DNA of 5,759 nt from Clostridiaceae bacterium (GTDB lineage: Bacteria > Bacillota > Clostridia > Saccharofermentanales > UBA5734). This document shows, in pieces, positions 1 to 4,824 of this stretch. The notes under the pieces were generated by a model. The model was not told the origin of the DNA. It worked only from the letters and a program-made list of their open reading frames with translations, and ran no database searches. Positions within the stretch are counted from its first letter, which is position 1; every line of letters begins with the position of its first letter. Where the stretch lies: positions 1 through 5,759 of the forward strand of contig JAAZFW010000229.1 in NCBI GenBank assembly GCA_012511525.1, written 5' to 3'. The position numbers were made by a program, and so were the translations under genes.

Positions 1-8
1 AGCCGCAT
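1..8 (-). CDS. Putative start of the phoR sensor kinase gene, cut by the window edge
   Basis: On the minus strand an ATG (8..6) follows the phoB stop codon TGA (12..10) after a single base. It is preceded by AGGCAGG (20..14) with 5 bases of spacing, a reasonable Shine-Dalgarno. Only two codons and part of a third fall in the window (Met-Arg-...), so the product cannot be read. In operons of this kind the gene directly after phoB usually encodes the partner histidine kinase PhoR, and the near-overlap fits translational coupling. The identity is inferred from position only; no sequence of the protein supports it. Confidence 0.4.
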
Positions 9-9
9 G

Positions 10-783
10 TCAGCCTGCCTGGTCGCTGAAACGGTAGCCGCGTCCGCGGACCGTCTCGATCATGGCAGGCGATGCCGCATCGTCCTCAAGCTTACGCCGC
101 AGCTGGCGGATATGCACGTCGACTGTCCGGGTTTCCCCGCCATAGGCGAAGCCCCAGACATGGTTGAGCAGGTCATCGCGGGAAAAGGCGATGCCGCGGT
201 TGGTCATCAGGAACTTGAGCAGTTCAAACTCGCGGTGGGTCATCTCGATTTCCTGGCCGGACTTGAAGACCCGGTGACGGACATCGTCCAGAACCAGGTC
301 GCGGCAAGTCAACAGCCCCGCAGATGGCGTCTTGTCGCCCGTCTCCGGCCAGGCGGCAGGCGCCGGACTTTCGCCCGGGTTGACCAGGCTGCGGGTCTTG
401 GCGTACCGGCGCACCATTGCCTGGACGCGGGCCAAAAGCTCGCGCATGCCGAAGGGCTTGGTCAGATAATCGTCGGCGCCGCTGCCCAACCCTTTGACTT
501 TATCCGCTTCCGAGCCGCGCGCGGTCAGCATCAGGATCGGGGTCAGCTCGAAGCGGCTGTTCTGGCGCAGCTTCTGGCACAGCTCATATCCGTCCATGCC
601 CGGCAACATCACGTCGAGGATGAACAAGGACGGCTCAAGGAGCGTCTCTTGCTGCAGCAATCGCAGCAGCGCCTGGCCATCGGGAAAAGTCTGGGGGCTG
701 TAACCGGCTTCTTTCAGGTTATAGGCCAGCAATTCGGCAATGACCCGGTCATCTTCAACAATCAGCACCTTGTCCTCAGCCAT
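10..783 (-). CDS. phoB: PhoB/PhoP-type phosphate response regulator (OmpR family)
   Basis: Two-domain response regulator of 257 residues that, once phosphorylated, binds Pho boxes and switches on phosphate-starvation genes. The receiver domain (about 4-125) shows the acidic pair D11-D12, phosphoacceptor D57 in ILDVMLPGMDG, T87 in LTARG and K109 in YLTKPFG. A linker of about 30 residues rich in Pro and Ala follows. The winged-helix DNA-binding domain (about 157-253) has MTHREFELLKFL, the recognition-helix region RTVDVHIRQLRRKL and the terminal wing RGRGYRF. I chose the ATG at 783 because AGGTG lies 8 bases upstream and the protein then starts MAEDKVLIVEDD, as usual for the family. An upstream in-frame ATG at 813 overlaps the phoU end and has no good ribosome site. 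The phoU stop is 19 bp upstream. OmpR-family membership is certain; PhoB identity rests mainly on the pst-phoU context. Confidence 0.95.
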   Translation of the reverse strand: MAEDKVLIVEDDRVIAELLAYNLKEAGYSPQTFPDGQALLRLLQQETLLEPSLFILDVMLPGMDGYELCQKLRQNSRFELTPILMLTARGSEADKVKGLGSGADDYLTKPFGMRELLARVQAMVRRYAKTRSLVNPGESPAPAAWPETGDKTPSAGLLTCRDLVLDDVRHRVFKSGQEIEMTHREFELLKFLMTNRGIAFSRDDLLNHVWGFAYGGETRTVDVHIRQLRRKLEDDAASPAMIETVRGRGYRFSDQAG

Positions 784-791
784 CCGCGACG

Positions 792-800
792 CACCTGCCT
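792..800 (-). promoter_or_regulatory. Ribosome binding site that decides the phoB start
   Basis: The minus strand reads AGGCAGGTG, ending 8 bases before the ATG at 783. No comparable purine-rich site precedes the alternative in-frame ATG at 813. The site lies just after the phoU stop codon, consistent with coupled translation. The same 12 bases (AGGCAGGTGCGT) occur before pstA. Confidence 0.6.
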
Positions 801-802
801 GT

Positions 803-1462
803 TCAGGATTCATGCTTCAAGCGGCCCTGGATGTAAAAGACTACCCATTCCGCCACGTTCTGGGCATGGTCGGCGATCCGCTCCGCATATTTACAGATTA
901 ACAGCATCTCGACAAGCTGGTCAACGTTGGCCGGATCCACTTTCATCAGGTGGGTCAAGTAAGCCTTCAGGTTCTCGTAGCGCTCGTCGATCTTTTCATC
1001 CATCTGGATGACCGCCTCAGCCTTGGCGACATCGCGCAGGACATAGGCGTCCAGGGCGCCGTGGAGCATCTGGCTCGCCTGGTTGGCGATGGTCACGATG
1101 TCATGCGGCACGGCGATCTGAGGTTCCAGCTGCCCGAGCGCCAGGATGCGCTCGCTGATGTCGCCGGCGTGGTCGGCGATCCGTTCCAAGTCGGTGATCA
1201 GCTTCAAGGTCGAGGTGACGTCCCTGAGGTCGCTGGCGACCGGCTGCTGGCGGGCGATGATCTCGACGCAATGGCGGTCGATGTCACGCTCCATCTGGTC
1301 CACGCCGTCATCCTGGGCGACGACCGCGCGCGCCTTTTCCAGGTCCAGGTCAACCAGGGCTTCGATCGCTTCCCGGATCATCTTCTCGACGCTGGCGCCC
1401 ATGCGGATGATCGACTGGTGCAAAAGTGTCATCTCGTGTTGGAATTCAATTCTGGCTGTCAT
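803..1462 (-). CDS. phoU: PhoU, phosphate signalling regulator
   Basis: Cytoplasmic all-helical protein of 219 residues, the usual PhoU length. PhoU links the PstSCAB transporter to the PhoR kinase and represses the Pho response when phosphate is plentiful. Two homologous three-helix halves are visible. Each carries the family metal-cluster signature: DLERIADHAGDISE at about 91-104 (E93, D97, D101) and YAERIADHAQNVAE at about 192-205 (E194, D198). The N-terminus (residues 1-20, FQHEMTLLHQSIIRMG) is typical of the family. The ATG at 1462 has GAGGG 7 bases upstream (1474..1470). The gene begins 29 bp after pstB stops and ends 19 bp before phoB, so it sits in the middle of the operon. No anomaly seen. 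Confidence 0.97.
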   Translation of the reverse strand: MTARIEFQHEMTLLHQSIIRMGASVEKMIREAIEALVDLDLEKARAVVAQDDGVDQMERDIDRHCVEIIARQQPVASDLRDVTSTLKLITDLERIADHAGDISERILALGQLEPQIAVPHDIVTIANQASQMLHGALDAYVLRDVAKAEAVIQMDEKIDERYENLKAYLTHLMKVDPANVDQLVEMLLICKYAERIADHAQNVAEWVVFYIQGRLKHES

Positions 1463-1491
1463 CTGCCATCCCTCTCAATCTGGTCTGCCGG

Positions 1492-2262
1492 TTAACCGAA
1501 GCGCCCGGTCAGGTAGGCTTCGGTCTGCTGTTCGCGGGGCTGGTTGAACAGCTGCCCCGTCCGGTTGTACTCGATCACTTCACCGAGCATGAAAAACGCC
1601 GTCCAGTCGCTGATCCTGGCCGCCTGCTGCATGTTGTGCGTCACCATGACGATCGTGTAGCGTTCTTTGAGCTGGGTCATCAGGTCCTCGATCTTCAGGG
1701 TGGAAGCCGGATCGAGCGCGCTGGTCGATTCGTCAAGCAGCAGGATTTCCGGCTCGACCGCCAGGGCCCTGGCGATACAAAGGCGCTGCTGCTGGCCGCC
1801 GGACAAGTCGAACGCGTTGTCTTTAAGACGGTCTTTGACCTCCGGCCAGAGTGCGGCGTCCTTGAGGCTGCGGATCACAATCTCATCCAGCTCGCGGCGT
1901 CCCCGGGTACCATGGATGCGCGGCCCGTAGGCGATGTTGTCGTAGATCGACATCGGGAACGGGTTGGGCTTTTGAAAAACCATGCCGATCTTCTTGCGCA
2001 GCAGCGGCACATCGACTGCCGGGTCGTAGATGTCTTCGCCGTCGATCAGCACTTTGCCGCTGACGCGAACGCCCTCGATCAAATCATTCATCCGGTTGAG
2101 CGTTTTTAAAAACGTCGATTTGCCGCAGCCTGACGGACCGATCAAGGCGGTGATCTGGCGGGCGGGTATGGCCAGGTTTACCTGCTTCAGGGCCTGCAGG
2201 GTACCGTAGTGCAAGCTGAGGTTTTCTGTTATGATCTGGTTGTTTTGCTCTTTTTCAGCCAT
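1492..2262 (-). CDS. pstB: PstB, phosphate ABC transporter ATP-binding protein
   Basis: ATPase subunit (256 residues) of the high-affinity phosphate importer; it docks on the cytoplasmic loops of PstC and PstA. All ABC motifs are present: Walker A GPSGCGKST (42-50), Q-loop Gln97 in MVFQKPNPFP, signature LSGGQQQR (153-160), Walker B ILLLDE (173-178), D-loop SALD and switch His209 in VTHNMQQAARISD. PstB-typical segments include KPNPFPMSIYDNIAYGPRIHG and SALDPASTLKIEDLM. A small oddity is DEST after Walker B, where DEP(T/C) is usual. The ATG at 2262 is chosen because AAGGAG lies 8 bases upstream; an in-frame ATG at 2283 has no ribosome site and would put that site inside the gene. Unusually, pstB does not follow pstA directly: an Smr-domain gene lies between, and pstB seems to have its own promoter region. 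Confidence 0.97.
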   Translation of the reverse strand: MAEKEQNNQIITENLSLHYGTLQALKQVNLAIPARQITALIGPSGCGKSTFLKTLNRMNDLIEGVRVSGKVLIDGEDIYDPAVDVPLLRKKIGMVFQKPNPFPMSIYDNIAYGPRIHGTRGRRELDEIVIRSLKDAALWPEVKDRLKDNAFDLSGGQQQRLCIARALAVEPEILLLDESTSALDPASTLKIEDLMTQLKERYTIVMVTHNMQQAARISDWTAFFMLGEVIEYNRTGQLFNQPREQQTEAYLTGRFG

Positions 2263-2270
2263 CCAAACGG

Positions 2271-2278
2271 CTCCTTCC
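2271..2278 (-). promoter_or_regulatory. Strong ribosome binding site of pstB
   Basis: The minus strand reads GGAAGGAG, 8 bases before the ATG at 2262. It is the best Shine-Dalgarno match in the window and rules out the in-frame ATG at 2283 as the main start. A weak 6-bp inverted repeat (GCATGG 2280-2285 / CCATGC 2297-2302) lies just upstream in the leader and might modestly affect initiation. Confidence 0.75.
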
Positions 2279-2325
2279 GGCATGGGAAAATGTCTGCCAT
2301 GCGTTCAGAACCAGTTTAGCAGGCA

Positions 2326-2366
2326 ATGATATGCTGTGGATTATTCCCGTGTTAAAGCTGTGTAAA
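2326..2366 (-). promoter_or_regulatory. Candidate Pho-box promoter upstream of pstB
   Basis: On the minus strand two direct repeats, TTTACA (2366..2361) and TTAACA (2355..2350), start exactly 11 bp apart with 5 bp between. This matches the TT(A/T/C)A(C/T)A repeats with about 5 bp spacing that PhoP binds in Bacillus. TTAACA also serves as a -35 (5 of 6 to TTGACA), followed after 18 bp by TATCAT (2331..2326; 5 of 6 to TATAAT). The predicted transcript would start near 2319, leaving a leader of roughly 57 bases to the pstB ATG. A further -10-like AATAAT (2345..2340) lies 15 bp from TTTACA. Only two repeats are clear, whereas strong Bacillus sites have four, so direct control by the PhoB of this operon is inferred. 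Confidence 0.5.
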
Positions 2367-2377
2367 ATCGCTTGGGA

Positions 2378-2722
2378 TCAGCGCAGCACAACCATCGTGA
2401 TCCCGTCGTTCTGGCGGCCCCAGTCCGGATCCTTGTGCAAGGCGGGAACCAGGTCGACCAGCTGGCGGCCGGCATTTTCGAACGGTCCGAAGTTCTCCCC
2501 CGAACAATAGGCCTTGATCAGCTTGTTTTTCAGCTGGTCGCACAAATACTGGCGGGTGGCCTGGCGGATCGCACCGCCGGTGCCTGTCGAGCCATAGCCA
2601 TGGATAACCTTGACAGCCTGGACGCCAATGCGCCGCAAGGTCGACAGTTCCAGCTTAAGTTTTGCCAGGGCAGCCTCTGTTTTAGGCATCCCCTTCTCCA
2701 GATTGATCACGACCGTCGCCAT
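2378..2722 (-). CDS. Small stand-alone Smr-domain protein
   Basis: Soluble protein of 114 residues with no signal peptide or membrane segment. The core resembles the Smr domain of MutS2 and SmrA/SmrB: an amphipathic helix (about 15-32), the strand AVKVIHGYGSTGTGG (36-50) with the HGxG-type loop, then AIRQATRQYL. Smr domains bind or cut nucleic acids, for example mRNA on collided ribosomes. Here the usual N-terminal LDLHG-like motif reads INLEKG (6-11), so the catalytic Asp and His appear replaced by Asn and Glu. The C-terminal part (about 71-114), with FGPFE and DWGRQNDGIT, looks specific to this subfamily. The ATG at 2722 has AGGAAGG upstream, but 14 bases away, which is long. An in-frame ATG at 2767 lies inside the promoter palindrome, lacks a ribosome site and is disfavoured. 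The gene interrupts pstA-pstB; its role in phosphate uptake is unknown. Confidence 0.85.
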   Translation of the reverse strand: MATVVINLEKGMPKTEAALAKLKLELSTLRRIGVQAVKVIHGYGSTGTGGAIRQATRQYLCDQLKNKLIKAYCSGENFGPFENAGRQLVDLVPALHKDPDWGRQNDGITMVVLR

Positions 2723-2744
2723 GGTATGTTGTGCTGCCTTCCTG

Positions 2745-2768
2745 CATGATACCTTTGATTGTATCATG
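2745..2768 (-). repeat. Perfect 8-bp inverted repeat overlapping a promoter (possible operator)
   Basis: CATGATAC (2745-2752), an 8-base spacer CTTTGATT, and GTATCATG (2761-2768) form a perfect inverted repeat. On the minus strand it covers the -10 element and the expected transcription start of the candidate Smr promoter, where a dimeric repressor would block initiation. In read-through transcripts from pstA it could instead fold as an 8-bp hairpin just upstream of the Smr ribosome site. It is not a minus-strand terminator, because the run of T lies before the stem and not after it. Confidence 0.6.
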
Positions 2769-2786
2769 AAAAAAAAGGCGGTTCAA
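2758..2786 (-). promoter_or_regulatory. Candidate sigma-A/sigma-70 promoter for the Smr gene
   Basis: The minus strand has TTGAAC (2786..2781; 4 of 6 to the -35 consensus, including TTGA), a 17-bp spacer, and TACAAT (2763..2758; 5 of 6 to TATAAT). The -10 is preceded by TG with one base between, the extended -10 arrangement. The spacer holds a run of eight T. Transcription would start near 2752, giving a leader of about 30 bases to the ATG at 2722. The element lies wholly in the 87-bp gap between pstA and the Smr gene. Confidence 0.6.
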
Positions 2787-2809
2787 TGAAAAGCAGCGCG
2801 GGCACCGGT

Positions 2810-3715
2810 TCAATAGCGGCGGGCAAACTTGCGCCGGATGACAATCGCCGCGCCGTTCAGGACAAACATCATGACCAGCAAAACAATAATCGTCGCCGCG
2901 GCCAGGTGCGCGTATTCAGGCGTCAGGACGGTATCGAGCGTCCAGTAGTAAATCTGGACCGGCAAAGCGGTGAAATCGTCCAGCAAACTTTTTGGCGACC
3001 GCAGGATCAGGGCGGGGATGCCGAGCACGACCAGGGGGGCTGTTTCGCCGATCGCCCGGGAGAGCGCCAGGATATTGCCGGTCAGAATACCCGGCATGGC
3101 CGTCGGCAGGACAACCCGCCAGGTGGTCGTCCATTTCGTCGCCCCGAGCGCGTAGGACGCGTCGCGCAAAAACTGCGGGACGGCCTTGATGGCTTCGGAA
3201 CTGGATACGACAACCAGCGGTAAAACCAAAAGCGACAAGGTCAGGCCACCGGCCAGAATGCTGGATCCCAGGCCGAAAAAACGGCTGAACACCGTCAGCC
3301 CTAAAAGGCCGAAAATGACTGACGGGACGCCGGCCAGGTTGGCGATCGCGGTCTGGACAACAGACCGCAGCGCGTTGCGCCGGCTGTACTCTTCCAGGTA
3401 GACCGCGGTGGCGACGCCGAGGATCAGCGTCACCGGTATGACGATCACCATAAGCAGCAAGGACCCCAGGATCACCCCGGAGATGCCGGCTTTTTCCGGG
3501 AACATGGACAGCTTCCCCGTCAGGAATGCCACGTTCAGCCAGCCGATACTCTGGACCACGACCCGGTACAAGACAATCGCCAAGATGACAAGGGAAAAAA
3601 CAGCCGCGGCAAAGCTGAGCGCGCGCATTACGAGATCGAGCCGCTTGCGCCGCTTGAGACGCCGCTTAAGCGCATCGTTTGCCGCCATGTTCAGCGCCGT
3701 ATGTGACATGTCCAT
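2810..3715 (-). CDS. pstA: PstA, phosphate ABC transporter permease
   Basis: Inner half of the phosphate channel, 301 residues with six predicted membrane helices. After a basic cytoplasmic N-terminus (about 17-27, KRRLKRRKRL) the helices lie near 30-55, 80-105, 120-146, 153-172, 206-232 and 270-294. The permease coupling loop that contacts PstB is SSSEAIKAVPQFLRDASYAL (171-190), followed by GATKW and then SRAIGETAPL (219-228), a hallmark of PstA/PstC proteins. The start is the ATG at 3715, with AGGTG 6 bases upstream. A GTG at 3724 is in frame but would overlap that ribosome site, and an ATG at 3709 is a weaker alternative. The gene starts 16 bp after pstC stops. Its stop is followed by a promoter-bearing gap and the Smr gene, not by pstB. 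Confidence 0.96.
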   Translation of the reverse strand: MDMSHTALNMAANDALKRRLKRRKRLDLVMRALSFAAAVFSLVILAIVLYRVVVQSIGWLNVAFLTGKLSMFPEKAGISGVILGSLLLMVIVIPVTLILGVATAVYLEEYSRRNALRSVVQTAIANLAGVPSVIFGLLGLTVFSRFFGLGSSILAGGLTLSLLVLPLVVVSSSEAIKAVPQFLRDASYALGATKWTTTWRVVLPTAMPGILTGNILALSRAIGETAPLVVLGIPALILRSPKSLLDDFTALPVQIYYWTLDTVLTPEYAHLAAATIIVLLVMMFVLNGAAIVIRRKFARRY

Positions 3716-3721
3716 CTTACG

Positions 3722-3730
3722 CACCTGCCT
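3722..3730 (-). promoter_or_regulatory. Ribosome binding site that decides the pstA start
   Basis: The minus strand reads AGGCAGGTG, 6 bases before the ATG at 3715 and directly after the pstC stop codon (3734..3732). The alternative GTG start at 3724 lies within this site, which argues against it. The 12-base context AGGCAGGTGCGT is identical to that before phoB. Confidence 0.6.
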
Positions 3731-3731
3731 T

Positions 3732-4661
3732 TCATCCGACCCGGAACCTGAAGCGGCGTTTAATCGCCTGCGACGCCATGTTCAAGACCAGCGTAAAAAT
3801 GAATAGCAGCAGGCCGACCGCATACAGGCTGTAATAGCCGGTCGTCCCGCTGGCGGCGTCCCCGCTGGTGAACTCGACGATATAACCGGTCATGGTCTGC
3901 ATCGACTGGGTGATGTCGAAGCTGAAGCGCTTTGAACTGCCGCTGGCGATTGAGACGATCATGGTCTCCCCGACGGCCCGCGAAATGCCGAGTACAAAGG
4001 AGGCGATGATGCCGGACATGGCTGCCGGCATGACAACCTTGCCGGCCACCTCGAAGCGGGTACTGCCCAACGCGTACGCGCCTTCGCTCAGGTAGCCCGG
4101 CACGGCGTTCATGGCGTCCTCCGACAGCGACGCGACAATCGGGATGATCATGACGCCCATGACCAGGCCGGGGCTGAGCACATTCTTGGCGCCCAGGCCG
4201 GGCAGCAGCTTGATCAAAAGGGGCGTGACAAACGAATAGGCGAAATAGCCATAGACGATTGTCGGCACGCCGGCGATCACCTCGATGATCGGCTTGATGA
4301 TTTTCCTCACCCGGGCCGAGGTGAACTCACTCAGATAGAGCGCCGTGCCCAGGCCGACCGGGATGGCGACCAGCATAGCGATCAGGGAGGTCAGCACGGT
4401 CCCGTTGATCAGGGGCAGGATACCAAAGGAAGGTTCGGCCCGCAACGGCGCCAGGTTGGTGCTGAACACCTCGGACAAGGGCACGACGGCGAAAAACCGC
4501 CAGGCATCGGACAACAGGGTGGCCACGATGCCGAAGGTGGTCAGAATCGGGATCGTGGCGGCGGCGAGAAAGACAAAAGGCATCAGCCGGTCCACCTTGC
4601 GGCTCCAGATTTGGGATCGTAATTGTGTTTGCTTTCCGGTTGGTTTGTTTTGAATCGCCAT
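3732..4661 (-). CDS. pstC: PstC, phosphate ABC transporter permease
   Basis: Second channel subunit, 309 residues with six predicted membrane helices near 27-50, 85-110, 123-150, 163-180, 211-236 and 276-298. The extended loop after helix 1 (about 52-80, containing WRFFAVVPLSEVF) is typical of PstC. The coupling loop is SEDAMNAVPGYLSEGAYALG (180-199), followed by SRAVGETMIV (227-236), the PstC counterpart of GETAPL in PstA. The start is the ATG at 4661, giving the usual family length; GAGG lies 11 bases upstream, a weak and distant site. In-frame starts at 4763 (ATG) and 4790 (GTG) would add 34 or 43 hydrophilic residues and run into the GC-rich hairpin after pstS, so they are disfavoured. 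The gene lies 163 bp after pstS and 16 bp before pstA. Confidence 0.95.
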   Translation of the reverse strand: MAIQNKPTGKQTQLRSQIWSRKVDRLMPFVFLAAATIPILTTFGIVATLLSDAWRFFAVVPLSEVFSTNLAPLRAEPSFGILPLINGTVLTSLIAMLVAIPVGLGTALYLSEFTSARVRKIIKPIIEVIAGVPTIVYGYFAYSFVTPLLIKLLPGLGAKNVLSPGLVMGVMIIPIVASLSEDAMNAVPGYLSEGAYALGSTRFEVAGKVVMPAAMSGIIASFVLGISRAVGETMIVSIASGSSKRFSFDITQSMQTMTGYIVEFTSGDAASGTTGYYSLYAVGLLLFIFTLVLNMASQAIKRRFRFRVG

Positions 4662-4750
4662 GGCTGTCAACGCCTCGTTTCGTGTGATGTCTGCTTGGCA
4701 GCAAGATGGCCGTCCAGCCCGCCCTGCGGTTCTGTCCGGCTCCGGGTTGT

Positions 4751-4815
4751 CCACCCGCTTCATTTCCCTGAAAAGGGCGGAGCGGCGCACGCCTGTGCGG
4801 CCGCCCCGCGGGTGG
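4751..4815 (-). terminator. Nested GC-rich RNA structure between pstS and pstC (attenuator or stabiliser)
   Basis: Ten bases after the pstS stop the minus-strand transcript can fold in layers. An outer 8-bp helix pairs CCACCCGC (4815..4808) with GCGGGTGG (4758..4751). A middle 6-bp helix pairs GGGCGG (4806..4801) with CCGCCC (4780..4775), followed at once by TTTT. An apical stem pairs CGCAC (4799..4795) with GTGCG (4790..4786) around the loop AGGC. An alternative fold pairs GCGGC (4804..4800) with GCCGC (4786..4782). The middle helix plus TTTT resembles a weak intrinsic terminator, and the outer helix could act as an anti-terminator or block 3' exonucleases. Because pstC follows, partial termination or stabilisation of pstS mRNA is more likely than full termination. 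Confidence 0.5.
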
Positions 4816-4824
4816 TTATGCTTC

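Noticed and set aside
7..1011. Long plus-strand open frame of 334 codons opposite phoB and part of phoU
   Set aside because: It lies antisense to two clear genes, its translation is low-complexity and Arg/Gln-rich with no recognisable domain, and such frames are common opposite GC-rich genes.
1426..2109. Plus-strand open frame of 227 codons opposite pstB
   Set aside because: It mirrors pstB codons, has no family resemblance and no convincing ribosome site, and its coding strand opposes a complete ABC ATPase.
2101..2114. Perfect 14-base palindrome CGTTTTTAAAAACG
   Set aside because: It falls inside pstB just after Walker A and encodes ordinary family residues (FLKT). A palindrome of this length is expected by chance roughly once in every few windows of this size.
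2352..2543. Minus-strand 63-codon frame overlapping the end of the Smr gene
   Set aside because: It is an alternate-frame shadow of the Smr gene, with no family resemblance and no ribosome site.
2745..2776. Hairpin followed by eight A, read as a terminator
   Set aside because: On the plus strand the tract is A, not T. On the minus strand the T run precedes the stem. Neither strand has the stem-then-U order of an intrinsic terminator.
2779..2814. 9-bp direct repeat CGGTTCAAT at 2779-2787 and 2806-2814
   Set aside because: It might be the footprint of an insertion, but it encloses only a short spacer and does not flank the Smr gene. One copy includes the pstA stop codon, so chance is adequate.
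4665..4670. Consensus -35 TTGACA just upstream of the pstC start on the minus strand
   Set aside because: No -10-like sequence occurs 15-19 bp downstream, and transcription would begin inside the pstC coding region.
4662..4790. Longer pstC starting at GTG 4790 or ATG 4763
   Set aside because: The added residues are hydrophilic and unlike PstC, both starts lack a well-spaced ribosome site, and the region holds the pstS-pstC RNA structure.
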